In this document: positions 28,128-38,881 of the stretch, one piece after another
How positions within the stretch are numbered: the first letter of the stretch is position 1
Layout: each line of letters begins with the position of its first letter
Source: Enterobacteriaceae endosymbiont of Plateumaris consimilis
Lineage (GTDB): Bacteria > Pseudomonadota > Gammaproteobacteria > Enterobacterales > Enterobacteriaceae
Reading direction: 5' to 3'
Length of the DNA stretch: 64,000 nt
Assembly: GCF_012563145.1 (NCBI RefSeq)
Contig: NZ_CP046230.1
Span: forward strand, 64,333-128,332
The notes under the pieces: model-generated
Told to the model about the DNA's origin: nothing
The model's database searches: none
What the model saw: the letters and a program-made list of their open reading frames with translations, nothing else
Made by a program: the position numbers and the translations under genes

Positions 28128-29150
28128 ATGTTACAATGTAAAACATTATTATTACGTTATCCTTGGTTAAACAATGATTACGAAACAATAATACAACAAT
28201 TTTTAAGAAATAAAAGTTATCATGCTTTTATTTTTTGTTCAATTAGTGGTATAGGTACTATAGATCTAGTTTATTCATTAATTAAATGGATTTTGTGTAT
28301 AAATAAAAAACTTTTAAATAATTGTAAAAAGTGTACAAGTTGTATTTTAATAAAAACTGGAAATCATCCTGATTTATATATTGTAAAAAAAAATGATACT
28401 AATATATCTGTAAGTATAGATGATATTAGAAATATAATTGATACTATTTCTAATCATTCTTATATAAATAAAGGTAAAATAATATGGTTGCCATATGCTA
28501 AACAATTAAATAATTCATCTAGTAATGCAATTTTAAAAATTCTTGAAGAACCACCTAAAAATACTTGGTTTTTTATGCAATGTCATAATAAAAATGATTT
28601 ATTACCTACAATATTGAGTCGTTGTCAAATATGGTATATTAATTCTCCATCTGAAAATGATGGATTATATTGGATACAAAATCAATTAAATAATTGTTAT
28701 GAACAAAAAATAATAATAACTGCATTACGAGTATGTAATTACTCTCCTATTAATGCATATAAATTATTAAATAGTTCTTTGTGGATAAAAAGAAAAAATT
28801 TATATGAAATTTTTATTTCAGCAATAAAATATGATATATTATATTTATTAAAAATATTAAATAATAAAAATGTTTTATTATATTTTAATTGGTTATATTT
28901 AATATTAGTAGATGTAGTTAAATATCATTTAAAAATTAATAAAAAATTTTTTTATAATCTAGATCAATACAATTTAATTTCAGTATTATCAAGTTTAATA
29001 AAATTAAATAATATTTTTTTAATTATAGATGACTTATTATATTATCGTAATTGTTTAATTAATATTAATTATATTAATCAAAAATTAGTTTTAATTAAAT
29101 TTTTATTATCATTTGAAAAAAAAATAAATATAATTATTAAAAATAATTAA
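28128..29150 (+). CDS. holB: DNA polymerase III, delta-prime subunit
   Basis: The 340-residue clamp-loader subunit shows the AAA+ module without a functional P-loop, as normal for delta-prime. Zinc-module cysteines occur in NCKKCTSC near residues 65-72, followed by GNHPDLYIV; NASSNAILKILEEPPKNTWF near 130-146 and TILSRCQIW near 160 are the sensor and SRC-type blocks. The C-terminal third is highly drifted. Length matches E. coli (334). In E. coli pabC, mltG and tmk lie between fabF and holB; here there is a 266-bp spacer with no gene. Confidence 0.92.
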   Translation: MLQCKTLLLRYPWLNNDYETIIQQFLRNKSYHAFIFCSISGIGTIDLVYSLIKWILCINKKLLNNCKKCTSCILIKTGNHPDLYIVKKNDTNISVSIDDIRNIIDTISNHSYINKGKIIWLPYAKQLNNSSSNAILKILEEPPKNTWFFMQCHNKNDLLPTILSRCQIWYINSPSENDGLYWIQNQLNNCYEQKIIITALRVCNYSPINAYKLLNSSLWIKRKNLYEIFISAIKYDILYLLKILNNKNVLLYFNWLYLILVDVVKYHLKINKKFFYNLDQYNLISVLSSLIKLNNIFLIIDDLLYYRNCLININYINQKLVLIKFLLSFEKKINIIIKNN

Positions 29151-29200
29151 TTATTTATTTATTATAATTATAATAAATAAATAAAAATCAGGATTATATA

Positions 29201-30646
29201 ATGTTTAATAACACATTTGCTAATTTACAAAAAGTTGGTAAATCTTTAATGTTACCAGTTTCAGTATTACCTATTGCTGGCATATTGTTAGGTATTGGAT
29301 CTGCTAATTTTTATTGGTTACCAAAGGTTATTTCTAATATTATGGAAAAAACAGGAGGATCAGTTTTTTCCAATATGCCATTAATTTTTGCTATTGGTAT
29401 TGCTTTAGGTTTTACTAAAAATAATGGTGTATCTGCATTAGCATCTGTTGTTTCATATGGTATTTTAACTAAAACTGTAGAAGTAATTATTCCATTACTA
29501 TTATATAATATACCACATGATATTATATTAAAAAAACATCTTGCTGATACTGGAGTACTAGGAGGTATTATATCTGGATCTATAGCAGCGTATATGTTTA
29601 ATAAATTTCACCAAATTAAATTAGTAGAATATCTTGGTTTTTTTTCTGGGAAACGTTTTGTTCCTATTATTTCTGGTTTAATGTCAATTTTTATTGGAAT
29701 TTTATTGTCTTTTATATGGTTACCTTTGGGTAAAGTTATTCAATGTTTTTCACATTGGGCAGCTTATCAAAATCCAGTACTTGCTTTTGGAATATATGGA
29801 ATTGTAGAAAGATCTTTATTACCTTTTGGATTACATCATATTTGGAATGTTCCATTCCAAATGGAAATTGGATCGTTTACTAATAATATAACAAAACAAA
29901 TATATCATGGAGATATTGCTAGATATATATCAGGAGATCCTACTGCAGGAAAATTAGCAGGTGGTTTTTTATTTAAAATGTATGGTTTACCAGCTGCAGC
30001 AATTGCAATATGGCATACTGCTAAAAAAGAAAATAAAAATAAAATTGGTAGTTTAATGTTATCTGCTGCATTAACTTCTTTTTTGACTGGAATTACAGAA
30101 CCAATAGAATTTTCTTTCATGTATATAGAACCAATACTATATATTATACATATAATTTTAGCTGGATTATCTTTTCCTATTTGCATTTTATTAGGAATGA
30201 GAAATGGAACAAGTTTTTCTCATGGTTTAATTGACTTTATCATATTAAGTGGTCATGGTAGTAAAATATGGTTATTTCCAATAATAGGAATTTTTTATTC
30301 TATAATGTATTATTCAATTTTTAGAATATTAATAATTAAATGGAATTTAAAAACACCAGGAAGAGAAACATTAAATATTGATAATATAATCATAGAAAAT
30401 AAAATAGAATATATTAAACAATTAATAGATGCTTTTGGTGGCAAAAAAAATATTACAAATTTAGATGCTTGTATTACTAGATTACGTGTTAGTGTTATAA
30501 ATATTAATAAAGTTAATCAAAAAAAATTAATAAAATTAGGAGCAATGGGTATTATTATCTCTGGTAATGGTGTACAAGCTGTATTTGGAACTAAATCTGA
30601 TAATTTGAAAACAGAAATAGATAATTTGATAGGTAATAAATATTAA
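29201..30646 (+). CDS. ptsG: PTS glucose-specific transporter, EIICB
   Basis: The 481-residue membrane protein imports and phosphorylates glucose. The IIC domain (about residues 1-385, ten or so hydrophobic segments) includes [12 protein letters not shown] near 208 and the sugar-site [11 protein letters not shown] near 297. The IIB domain near the C-terminus keeps the phosphocysteine in [12 protein letters not shown] near 420. Identity to E. coli PtsG is high throughout. An AGGA-type site precedes the ATG. It shows that host glucose is a likely energy source. Confidence 0.97.
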   Translation: MFNNTFANLQKVGKSLMLPVSVLPIAGILLGIGSANFYWLPKVISNIMEKTGGSVFSNMPLIFAIGIALGFTKNNGVSALASVVSYGILTKTVEVIIPLLLYNIPHDIILKKHLADTGVLGGIISGSIAAYMFNKFHQIKLVEYLGFFSGKRFVPIISGLMSIFIGILLSFIWLPLGKVIQCFSHWAAYQNPVLAFGIYGIVERSLLPFGLHHIWNVPFQMEIGSFTNNITKQIYHGDIARYISGDPTAGKLAGGFLFKMYGLPAAAIAIWHTAKKENKNKIGSLMLSAALTSFLTGITEPIEFSFMYIEPILYIIHIILAGLSFPICILLGMRNGTSFSHGLIDFIILSGHGSKIWLFPIIGIFYSIMYYSIFRILIIKWNLKTPGRETLNIDNIIIENKIEYIKQLIDAFGGKKNITNLDACITRLRVSVININKVNQKKLIKLGAMGIIISGNGVQAVFGTKSDNLKTEIDNLIGNKY

Positions 30647-30668
30647 TTAATTTATAATTTATAAGAAA

Positions 30669-31019
30669 ATGAAAAATAATAATGATATTTTTACAAGAAT
30701 AATATTACATAAAACTTCAACAAATATTTTATATCAAGACGAATTAGTAACTGCATTTTATGATATTTTTCCTAAAAGTCCGATACATATTTTAATTATA
30801 CCAAATAATTTTATAGCTACTCTTAATGATGTTAATCAAACACATGAACTAATTTTAGGTAGAATGTTATTAGTTTCTTCTAAAATGGCAAAAAAAACAA
30901 ATATAGATAAAAATGGATACAGAATAGTTATTAATTGTAATAAACATGGATGTCAAGAAATATTTCATTTACATATACATCTTTTAGGTGGAAGACAAGG
31001 AAAAAAACAATATTATTAA
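30669..31019 (+). CDS. hinT: HIT family purine nucleoside phosphoramidase
   Basis: The 116-residue protein matches HinT (YcfF), which hydrolyses AMP-lysine type phosphoramidates. The histidine triad HLHIHLLGG is near residues 101-109 and the fold block FYDIFPKSPIHILIIP near 31-46. Length matches E. coli (119). It lies 22 bp after ptsG, as in E. coli with fhuE removed. Confidence 0.92.
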   Translation: MKNNNDIFTRIILHKTSTNILYQDELVTAFYDIFPKSPIHILIIPNNFIATLNDVNQTHELILGRMLLVSSKMAKKTNIDKNGYRIVINCNKHGCQEIFHLHIHLLGGRQGKKQYY

Positions 31020-31232
31020 TTTATATTTTATGTTATATAAATATAAAAATTCTTTATATAAATTATTTTAATGATTTATTTAGTAAATATCTCTTCTAAT
31101 AACAAAAAATACTATTAATTTTAAGATTTTTTAAAAAAATTGTATTTATAATTTTTAATGAATATTAAATATAATTTTTTATATAAAAATATATTTATTA
31201 GTTAAATTATTAACTTTATATATTATCTATGA

Positions 31233-31251
31233 TAATACATTTTATGTATTA
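31233..31251. terminator. Hairpin between convergent hinT and cvrA
   Basis: TAATACAT (31233-31240) and ATGTATTA (31244-31251) form a perfect 8-bp stem with a 3-nt loop in the 285-bp gap between the two convergent genes. It could end either unit. The stem is A+T-rich and no clear T-run follows, so the call is tentative. Nothing else recognisable is in this gap. Confidence 0.35.
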
Positions 31252-31304
31252 ATATATAGATATTAATTTAGTTAAAAATATTTATTATTTATTAATAATA
31301 TTAA

Positions 31305-33038
31305 TTAATATTTTTTTATAGATTTAATACCTATTCTAGTAATTTTATTATTTTCTTTTTCTGCTATAGTCCATAAAATATTATTCCATTTTATATTATC
31401 TCCAACTACTATAGTATTATTTTTCATCAAAGAAATTAATAATTTTCCTATTGATTGTTGAACATTAATATTTTTATTTAATTTTAAACTATAAATTTTT
31501 GCTATATCATATAATTTAGCTTCAGCATCAAGAATAAAATCTCCAAAAAATTTTTGATTAAGTGATAATGAAACTGTTTTACTAAATAATTTTCCTAAAT
31601 CTTTTAAATTATTTTCATGTCCTATAATACAAATTATATCATCTTTTTGTAAAATAGTATTTCCTGTCGGTCTTAATAATTTACCTTTTCTAAATAATGC
31701 AGTAATAAATGTTTTTCTTGGCATATATAAATCACGTAATGATGTTCCAATACACCATGTTTTTGTATCTAATATATAAGTAAATTGTTCCCACTGTTTT
31801 TTAATATTTATATCTAAATTAGTTCTATGAATAGGTAAAATAATAGAGGGTAATAATACTTTTGTTTTATTTGCAAAAAAATTTAAAAAACTTCCTTGAA
31901 TTATTAAAGAAATTAAAACAATAAAAAATGCTATATTGAAAAATAGCATAGCATGTTCTATTTGTGCTATTATAGGAAATAATGCTAATATAATTGGAAC
32001 AGCTCCTCTTAATCCCATCCAACTAATAAAAATTTTTTCACGTATATTAAAATTACTAAAAGGTAGTAATACTATGAAAACAGATAAAGGTCTTACTAAT
32101 AAAATCATCCAAAACGATAATATTAATGATGGTAATGCAATATGTAATAAAGAACTAGGACTTACTAATAATCCTAATATTAAAAACATAGTAATTTGAC
32201 TAAACCATGCAATACCGTCAAAAATTTGAAGAATACTATTACGATTACGAATATTATAATTACCAATAAAAAAACCGTATAAATAAATAGCTAAAATACC
32301 ACTACCATCTAATAAATTAGTTAAAGAAAAAATAAGTATACCAATACTTAATACTAGTAAAGGATATAATCCACTAACTAATATAATTTTATTAATAATT
32401 TTTTTTACTATCCATGCTCCAATTGATCCTAATATTATTCCTAATATAAATTGTTTTATTAAGTAAATAAGGTATAATATTAATATGTTAAAATTAAAAT
32501 TTAATTGGTTGATTTGAATCATTTTAATAATAGATGTTGTTAAAAATACAGCCATAGGATCATTACTACCAGATTCTATTTCAAGAGTAGAAATAACTCT
32601 TTCATTTAATCCTTTTCCAGAAGTAAAAATAGCAGCAGCATCTGTAGATGCTAGTATTGCGGCAACTAAAAAACCATAAATTAAATGTATTTTAAATAAA
32701 TAAGATGCCATTATTCCTGTTAATCCTGCAGTTATTAAAACTCCAATAGTTGCTAAAGATAATGCAGGAATCAAAGCAATTTTAACTGAAGAAATTTTTG
32801 TTCTCATTCCACCATCAAGTAGAATAACAGCTAAAGATAAATTACTAATAATATTTGCTATTTCATAACTATGAAATGAAATTCTTCCAATACCATCTGA
32901 TCCAGATAATATACCTATTCCTAAAAACACTAATAAAATAGAAATTCCTACTTTAGAAGTAATTGAACTTATCAAAATACTAGATGTAATTAATATACAT
33001 CCTATAATAAATAAGATTAAAATTGATTGTAAATCCAA
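31305..33038 (-). CDS. cvrA: K+/H+ antiporter of the CPA1 family (CvrA/NhaP2)
   Basis: The 577-residue protein matches E. coli CvrA (YcgO, also NhaP2; 578 residues). About a dozen hydrophobic segments fill residues 1-400, including LDGGMRTK near 75, the ion-site ASTDAAAIFTSGKGLNERV near 130 and ESGSNDPMAVF near 155. A C-terminal regulatory domain from about 405 has WCIGTSLRDLYMP and LRPTGNTILQKDDIICIIG, an RCK-C type fold. It probably exports K+ in exchange for H+. The ATG has a strong AGGAG site. Compared with E. coli the ion-site segment lacks a few residues. Confidence 0.9.
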   Translation of the reverse strand: MDLQSILILFIIGCILITSSILISSITSKVGISILLVFLGIGILSGSDGIGRISFHSYEIANIISNLSLAVILLDGGMRTKISSVKIALIPALSLATIGVLITAGLTGIMASYLFKIHLIYGFLVAAILASTDAAAIFTSGKGLNERVISTLEIESGSNDPMAVFLTTSIIKMIQINQLNFNFNILILYLIYLIKQFILGIILGSIGAWIVKKIINKIILVSGLYPLLVLSIGILIFSLTNLLDGSGILAIYLYGFFIGNYNIRNRNSILQIFDGIAWFSQITMFLILGLLVSPSSLLHIALPSLILSFWMILLVRPLSVFIVLLPFSNFNIREKIFISWMGLRGAVPIILALFPIIAQIEHAMLFFNIAFFIVLISLIIQGSFLNFFANKTKVLLPSIILPIHRTNLDINIKKQWEQFTYILDTKTWCIGTSLRDLYMPRKTFITALFRKGKLLRPTGNTILQKDDIICIIGHENNLKDLGKLFSKTVSLSLNQKFFGDFILDAEAKLYDIAKIYSLKLNKNINVQQSIGKLLISLMKNNTIVVGDNIKWNNILWTIAEKENNKITRIGIKSIKKY

Positions 33039-33191
33039 TGAATAGTGCTCCTGTGTTTCGGATTATCATTAATTTTAACATAATTTAACATTTCAGTATG
33101 AGTGATAAATAATAATTTATATAAATTTATATTTTAAAATATTGAATAATACATCCGAAAACAAGATTCATTTTATAAAATTGGTATGAAT

Positions 33192-33235
33192 ATTTTAACT
33201 GATAAATTTTTAAATTAATCTTTATCAGTTAAAAT
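33192..33235 (-). terminator. Terminator-like hairpin after gapA
   Basis: ATTTTAACTGATAAA (33192-33206) is perfectly complementary to TTTATCAGTTAAAAT (33221-33235), a 15-bp stem with a 14-nt loop, starting 27 bp beyond the gapA stop and in the gapA transcript direction. It fits a gapA terminator, though the downstream T-run is weak. Confidence 0.6.
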
Positions 33236-33261
33236 TCTAAATATTATTAAAAAACTAATAT

Positions 33262-34266
33262 TTAATTATTTTTTGTAATATGTATTATAAGATCTAAAAT
33301 TTTATTTGAATATCCTGTTTCATTATCATACCAAGCAATTAATTTTACAAAAGTACTACTAATAAGTATACTAGCTTTCTTATCAAAAACAGAAGTTAAT
33401 ATTTCTCCATTAAAATCACTAGATACTACATCATCTTCTGTATATCCAATAACACCTTTCATATCATTATGTGCAGCAAATTTTATTTGGTTAAATATTT
33501 CATTCAATGTAGTTTTTTTAAGTAATTTAACTGTTAAATCAACGACTGAAACATTAGCAACAGGAACTCGTAGAGATATTCCTGTTAATTTTCCATTTAA
33601 TTCAGGTATAACATATCCTACTGCTTTAGCAGCACCAGTAGTTGATGGAATAATATTTTGATATGCACCTCTGCCACCTCTCCAATCTTTATAAGAAGGA
33701 CTGTCTACTGTTTTTTGAGTTGAAGTTACAGCATGTATTGTTGTCATTAATCCTTCTTTGATAATAAAATTATTATGAATTATTTTTACTAAAGGTGCTA
33801 AACAATTAGTTGTACAAGATGCATTAGATATAATATTTTCACCATTATATTTATCAAAATTAACACCTTTAACATACATAGGAATATAATTATCTTTAGG
33901 AGGTGCAGTAATTATAACTTTTTTAGCACCTGCAATTATATGTTTATTTGCTAATTCTTTAGTTAAAAACATTCCTGTAGATTCTACAACTACATCTATA
34001 TCTAAATCACGCCATTTTAAATTACAAGGATCTTTTTCAAAAAAAACATTAATATAATTATCATTAACAATTAAATATTGGTTTTTTACTTCAATATTAC
34101 CATTAAATTTTCCATGTGTAGAATCATATTTTAACATATAAGCCATATAATTTATTTCTAATAAATCATTAATAGCTATAATTTTAATTTTAGAACTTTT
34201 TTGTGCAATACGAAAGAAAACACGACCTATTCTTCCAAATCCATTGATAGCAATTCTAATAGACAT
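33262..34266 (-). CDS. gapA: Glyceraldehyde-3-phosphate dehydrogenase
   Basis: The 334-residue glycolytic enzyme oxidises glyceraldehyde 3-phosphate with NAD+. The dinucleotide motif NGFGRIGR is at residues 8-15, the catalytic Cys in [13 protein letters not shown] near 150, and the catalytic His in [10 protein letters not shown] near 176. [16 protein letters not shown] is near the end. Length matches E. coli (331). The start is preceded by three tandem AAGGAT units that look like repeated ribosome sites. Confidence 0.97.
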   Translation of the reverse strand: MSIRIAINGFGRIGRVFFRIAQKSSKIKIIAINDLLEINYMAYMLKYDSTHGKFNGNIEVKNQYLIVNDNYINVFFEKDPCNLKWRDLDIDVVVESTGMFLTKELANKHIIAGAKKVIITAPPKDNYIPMYVKGVNFDKYNGENIISNASCTTNCLAPLVKIIHNNFIIKEGLMTTIHAVTSTQKTVDSPSYKDWRGGRGAYQNIIPSTTGAAKAVGYVIPELNGKLTGISLRVPVANVSVVDLTVKLLKKTTLNEIFNQIKFAAHNDMKGVIGYTEDDVVSSDFNGEILTSVFDKKASILISSTFVKLIAWYDNETGYSNKILDLIIHITKNN

Positions 34267-34272
34267 TTTTTT

Positions 34273-34290
34273 ATCCTTATCCTTATCCTT
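34273..34290 (-). promoter_or_regulatory. Triplicated AAGGAT ribosome-binding repeat before gapA
   Basis: On the gapA strand AAGGAT occurs three times in direct tandem (forward ATCCTT at 34273-34278, 34279-34284 and 34285-34290), followed by six A residues and the ATG at 34266. Each unit contains a Shine-Dalgarno core; the copy nearest the start has 6-nt spacing. No other gene here shows such a repeat. Confidence 0.6.
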
Positions 34291-34320
34291 ATTTAAATAT
34301 TATTTTTTAAATATTTATTA

Positions 34321-36159
34321 TTAATGAATATTTAAATTATATATAGCATATATGTTGTTTGGATCATTGATCTGTTGCATTATTAATGATGAATTATTTT
34401 TGAGTAAAAATTTTTGAATATAATAATTTTTTAAAAATGGGAAAATATTTTTTAGAACAATTGAATTATTTGTTTTTAAAGAAAAGAAATCTAATAATTT
34501 AAAAGAAAATAAATCAGTGTCACTTTCTAACCATTCTAATGAAATATTTTTAATCTTAGTTAATTCAGATATTTTTCTGATAGCAGAATCAAAATCTCCA
34601 ATAGCATCAACTAATCCATTTTTCTTTGCGTCTTTACCTATCCATACCATACCATTAGCTAATTTTTTTACATCTTTTATAGATTTATGTCTTCCATTAG
34701 CAATTACATGTATAAATTTTTCATAACCGCCTTGTATAAGTTCTTTTGCAAGTTCTTTACTTTCTAAAGGAAATTCTTTATATAGTGAATCTATTAATCC
34801 AGTATTAATACTAACACCATCATTATAAATTCCTAAACTTTTTAAAGTATTATTAAATGTAGGTATAACAGAAAATATTCCAATAGATCCTGTAATAGTA
34901 TTTTTATTACTTATAATATAATTTCCTGCAGTTGCAATAAAATATCCTCCTGATGCAGCTAATTCTCCCATTGATACTACAATAGGTTTATGAACTTTTT
35001 TTAAAGAAATTAATGCATTATATATATATTCAGCAGCTATTAAACTACCTCCTGGACTATTAATTTTTAATATCAATCCTTTAATATTAGGATCTAAATA
35101 TACTTGATTTATTTGATTAACAATATCAGTACTTTCTATACCATAAGTTAAAATTCCATCTATACTTATGACTGCAATATTATTTTTATTATCTTGTTTA
35201 ATATTTTGACTAATATATTCATTTATATTTACATGATTATATGTTTGATTTTTAGAATCCCATCCAAATTTTTTTATCATATCATTTTCAAAATCAAATC
35301 TTGTAGATATTTTATCTATTAACTTATTTTTTAGAGCATATATTGCTAAATTTCCTTTACTATCTTTTATTTTTTGAATATAATTTTTGTGATTTGGAAA
35401 CAAGTTTTGAAAAGTAATGTTACGATTATTTATAACTGTTTTTACATAATTACCCCATAAATTATTAATTAAGTTTTTTTCTACTATTTTAGTACTTGAA
35501 GACATATTATCTCTTGTCATTGGCTCAATAGCTGATTTAAATTCTCCTATCTTAAATATATTTAATTTTACTCTTATTTTTTTTAAAAAACTTTTAAAAT
35601 AAAAATTATCTGTAGATAAACCATGTAGATCTATATATCCTTGTGGTTCTAAAATTATTGTATCAGCAAAACTTGCTAAATAATATTGATTTTGATTATA
35701 CATGTCTCCTATAGCATATATAGGTTTACCAGAAGTTTTAAAATTATTTAAATACTTACCTATATAATCTAATATAGTTATATCTTCTACCATACAATTA
35801 TTTAAATTTAAAATAATTCCGCTAATATTTTTATCTGTTTTTGCACGAAGAATAGCTTGAGCAACTTGAAAAGTTGAATTTTGATTTGGTAAATTAAATA
35901 TTTTATCTAATAATCTAAAAAAAATATTATTATGATTTACTATATCATCTGTTAAATATTGAATATTAATTTCTAATATATGTTTTTTATTTTTATTTAA
36001 ATTATTCGTTTGATTATGAAAATTAATATTATAAATATAATAACTACATATTATTATTAATAATAAAAATATTATATTTAATATTAATTTTTTGATAAAA
36101 TTGAATGTTAACCAAGTATAACAAAAAAAATATTTTATTAAATTCCATAAAATAGTCAT
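34321..36159 (-). CDS. sppA: Signal peptide peptidase SppA (67K type)
   Basis: The 612-residue protease IV degrades cleaved signal peptides at the inner membrane. An N-terminal membrane anchor is at about residues 20-45. The two halves of the long SppA form are both present: the catalytic Lys in IGEFKSAIEPMTRDNMS near 208 and the catalytic Ser in SMGELAASGGYFIATAG near 402. SPGGSLIAAEYIY near 368 is also typical. Length matches E. coli (618). It is the gene after xthA on the same strand. Confidence 0.94.
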   Translation of the reverse strand: MTILWNLIKYFFCYTWLTFNFIKKLILNIIFLLLIIICSYYIYNINFHNQTNNLNKNKKHILEINIQYLTDDIVNHNNIFFRLLDKIFNLPNQNSTFQVAQAILRAKTDKNISGIILNLNNCMVEDITILDYIGKYLNNFKTSGKPIYAIGDMYNQNQYYLASFADTIILEPQGYIDLHGLSTDNFYFKSFLKKIRVKLNIFKIGEFKSAIEPMTRDNMSSSTKIVEKNLINNLWGNYVKTVINNRNITFQNLFPNHKNYIQKIKDSKGNLAIYALKNKLIDKISTRFDFENDMIKKFGWDSKNQTYNHVNINEYISQNIKQDNKNNIAVISIDGILTYGIESTDIVNQINQVYLDPNIKGLILKINSPGGSLIAAEYIYNALISLKKVHKPIVVSMGELAASGGYFIATAGNYIISNKNTITGSIGIFSVIPTFNNTLKSLGIYNDGVSINTGLIDSLYKEFPLESKELAKELIQGGYEKFIHVIANGRHKSIKDVKKLANGMVWIGKDAKKNGLVDAIGDFDSAIRKISELTKIKNISLEWLESDTDLFSFKLLDFFSLKTNNSIVLKNIFPFLKNYYIQKFLLKNNSSLIMQQINDPNNIYAIYNLNIH

Positions 36160-36188
36160 TTATCACCTAATATTAAAATAAAATTAAA

Positions 36189-36998
36189 TTAAAAAATTTT
36201 AAAATTAACCCAAACTGGAACATGGTCTGATGGTTTAATCATTTCACGAATAGAATATTCTATATTTGAATTAATATAATATTGTATTAGTATTTTACTA
36301 ATTAAAATTAAATCAACTCTTAAACCCCGATTATTTAAATATCCATTAGATCGATAATCAAACCAGGAAAATATATTATTTACTTTTGGATTCATTATCC
36401 TCCAAATATCAAATAAACCCCATTTTAATAATTTATTAATATAGATTCTTTCTTCTGGTAAAAAGGAACATTTACCCTTATTTAACCACTGTTTACGATT
36501 AACTTCTCCTATACCAATATCTAAATCAGAAATACTAACATTTATATCACCCATTAATATAACTGGGCTATTAGGATCTACATTATTTTCAATAAATTGT
36601 TGTAAATTTTTAAAAAAATTAATTTTAGCAGAAAACTTAATAAAATTATTACGATTATCTCCTTGAGGAAAATAACAATTTATTACTTTTATAATTCCAA
36701 TAGAACTTGGAATATCAATCATTATTAATCTTTTTTGATTATTAAATTGCTTACATAAAAATCCTTTTTGTATATTTAATGGAATATATTTACTTAATAA
36801 AGCTACTCCATGATATTTTTTTTCACCATAAAAAAAAACATTATAACCTAATTTTGTTAATTTTTCTTCAGGGAAATTGATATCTTCAACTTTAATTTCT
36901 TGTAATCCAATTATATCAGGATTATATAAATTAATTATTGACTCAAGTTGATGAATATGTGCTCTAATACCATTAATATTAAATGAAAGGAATTTCAT
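36189..36998 (-). CDS. xthA: Exodeoxyribonuclease III (AP endonuclease)
   Basis: The 269-residue enzyme incises abasic DNA and removes 3' blocks in base excision repair. The metal-binding Glu is in GLQEIKVED near residue 34, catalytic Asp and Asn in MGDINVSISDLDIG near 151, and the final Asp-His pair in SDHVPVWVNF near 258. Length equals E. coli (268). Together with Nth in this window it keeps part of base excision repair. Confidence 0.96.
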   Translation of the reverse strand: MKFLSFNINGIRAHIHQLESIINLYNPDIIGLQEIKVEDINFPEEKLTKLGYNVFFYGEKKYHGVALLSKYIPLNIQKGFLCKQFNNQKRLIMIDIPSSIGIIKVINCYFPQGDNRNNFIKFSAKINFFKNLQQFIENNVDPNSPVILMGDINVSISDLDIGIGEVNRKQWLNKGKCSFLPEERIYINKLLKWGLFDIWRIMNPKVNNIFSWFDYRSNGYLNNRGLRVDLILISKILIQYYINSNIEYSIREMIKPSDHVPVWVNFKIF

Positions 36999-37232
36999 AA
37001 AAGTTATTATTATTTGATAACATAAATTTTATAAAAATATTATTTATCTGAATATATATTCATATATCATTAAAAATGATCTTTTGTCTAGTATAAAATT
37101 TTATATTTTTATAAAATTACATATAATATGTATTATATAAAAATATTCTTTTAAGATAAAGATCTTTTTTAATATTTATATTATATAAATTATTAAAATG
37201 TGACTAATATAAATCATTTTAATTAAAATAGT

Positions 37233-38000
37233 TTATTTATAATCATTATGTATATTTTTTACTAATAAATAACATTTTGTTAAATAAATTATAAATATAA
37301 TTGTTATAAAATTATTAATAATATTAAATATTAATAATAATAAATAAGAATAATTAAATAATAAAATTGTATCAAAAATTAATAATAAAAATTTTACTAT
37401 TATATATATAAAAAAAATAGGAAATATTATTTTTTTATGACTCCAAACTAATTTTATACTATAAACAACAGAATCAAAAATACTTTTTTTTTCTATTATT
37501 CTAATAATAGGAAATAATAATAATAAAAATAGTATTATTATACTATAAAAAACACCTATAATAAAACTATATTCTAAAATAATATTTATTATAAAAAACA
37601 TTATAAATAATATAGGAAAATTATAAAAAATATATTTAAAAATAGAATTAATGACATTTTTTTTTTTATTATAATCAATAATTATAATTGAAATTGTAAT
37701 AATTACTATTAAAGAAAAATTTGTTAAAGTTATTATTTTATGTATAAAAAAATAATAATTCATAAAAAATTTTTCTTTAATTGTTAAATGTTTTAAGACT
37801 AAAAAAAAATTATTAAAATTATTATTTCTAATAATATTCTTTATTATAGTAACTAATATTTCTTTATAAGGATAAGTTAAATATTCTATTATTAAATAGA
37901 TTATAGAAAAGTTTAAAATAATTTTTATAAAAAATATTAAATATTTTTTAAAAAATTTTTGAGTCTCATTCGTTAATAATTTAATTTTTAAAAAAGACAT
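37233..38000 (-). CDS. yciC: UPF0259-family membrane protein, YciC-like
   Basis: The 255-residue protein is mostly hydrophobic, with about six membrane segments, and shows heavy drift. The C-terminal part (NNFITIIFIIYLTKCYLLVKN) resembles the end of E. coli YciC, and SIKLVWSHKKIIFPIF near residue 185 resembles the RLTWANMRLVAPAV region. It lies 42 bp after trpA on the same strand, and yciC is close to trpA in E. coli, which supports the call. Its function is unknown; a role in the inner membrane is inferred only from hydrophobicity. Confidence 0.62.
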   Translation of the reverse strand: MSFLKIKLLTNETQKFFKKYLIFFIKIILNFSIIYLIIEYLTYPYKEILVTIIKNIIRNNNFNNFFLVLKHLTIKEKFFMNYYFFIHKIITLTNFSLIVIITISIIIIDYNKKKNVINSIFKYIFYNFPILFIMFFIINIILEYSFIIGVFYSIIILFLLLLFPIIRIIEKKSIFDSVVYSIKLVWSHKKIIFPIFFIYIIVKFLLLIFDTILLFNYSYLLLLIFNIINNFITIIFIIYLTKCYLLVKNIHNDYK

Positions 38001-38042
38001 ATGAGTAACACTATTTACAAAAAGAAATTTTAAAATTATTTT

Positions 38043-38858
38043 TTAAAATATTGTAGCAGATTTGAATTTTATTATCATATTTTTTAATTTTTTTAATAAA
38101 ATAATAGAATTATTTTGATAATCTTCTATTAATTTAATTATAAAAGATCCTAAAATTACTCCATAAGCACCATTATTAATAGCATTTTTAATATGTCTAG
38201 TTTTGTAAATTCCAAATCCTTGTAATGGTAAAGCTGCATTATATTTTATTAATTTAGAAAATAAATTAGAAATATTAAATTTATTACTAATTATTTCATT
38301 AATTCCAGTAATTCCAGCTCTTGATAATACATAAGTATATGCGCAATTAAAAGATGAAATTTTTTTTAATAAAAAATCATCAGCATTTGGTGGACAAATT
38401 AAAACAGGTAAAATTTTTTTTTTAATTGATTCTTTATAAAAAGGTATAAATTCTTCAATTGGTACATCTACAATAAGAACAGAATCAATTCCAGATTTAT
38501 AACACTGATCATAAAAATTTTTTATACCATAAGAATAAATAATATTTACATATATTAATATTCCTATTGGAATATTAGGATGTCTATTTCTGATAATACT
38601 AATTAACTTAAAACATTCAATAATATTAATACCTAACTTTAAAGCTCTTTTATTTGCTTTTTGGATGATAGGACCATCAGCCAATGGATCAGAAAACGGA
38701 ATTCCTAATTCTAATCCATCTGAACCATTATAAATTAAAGTATCAACTATATTTAAAAATATTTTTCTAGATGGATCTCCTATAGTAATAAACGGTATTA
38801 ATGCAGCTTCTTTTCTATTTTTTAAATATTTAAACATATTGTTATAACGTTTTTCCAT
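38043..38858 (-). CDS. trpA: Tryptophan synthase, alpha subunit
   Basis: The 271-residue subunit splits indole-3-glycerol phosphate into indole, which passes to TrpB. The catalytic Glu and Asp are in LELGIPFSDPLADGP near residues 47-61, and the phosphate-site GFGIYKTRHIK and YGVILGSFIIK are near 210-235. Length matches E. coli (268). It follows trpB by 23 bp in the operon. Confidence 0.96.
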   Translation of the reverse strand: MEKRYNNMFKYLKNRKEAALIPFITIGDPSRKIFLNIVDTLIYNGSDGLELGIPFSDPLADGPIIQKANKRALKLGINIIECFKLISIIRNRHPNIPIGILIYVNIIYSYGIKNFYDQCYKSGIDSVLIVDVPIEEFIPFYKESIKKKILPVLICPPNADDFLLKKISSFNCAYTYVLSRAGITGINEIISNKFNISNLFSKLIKYNAALPLQGFGIYKTRHIKNAINNGAYGVILGSFIIKLIEDYQNNSIILLKKLKNMIIKFKSATIF

Positions 38859-38881
38859 ATATTATATATAACCTATAATTA

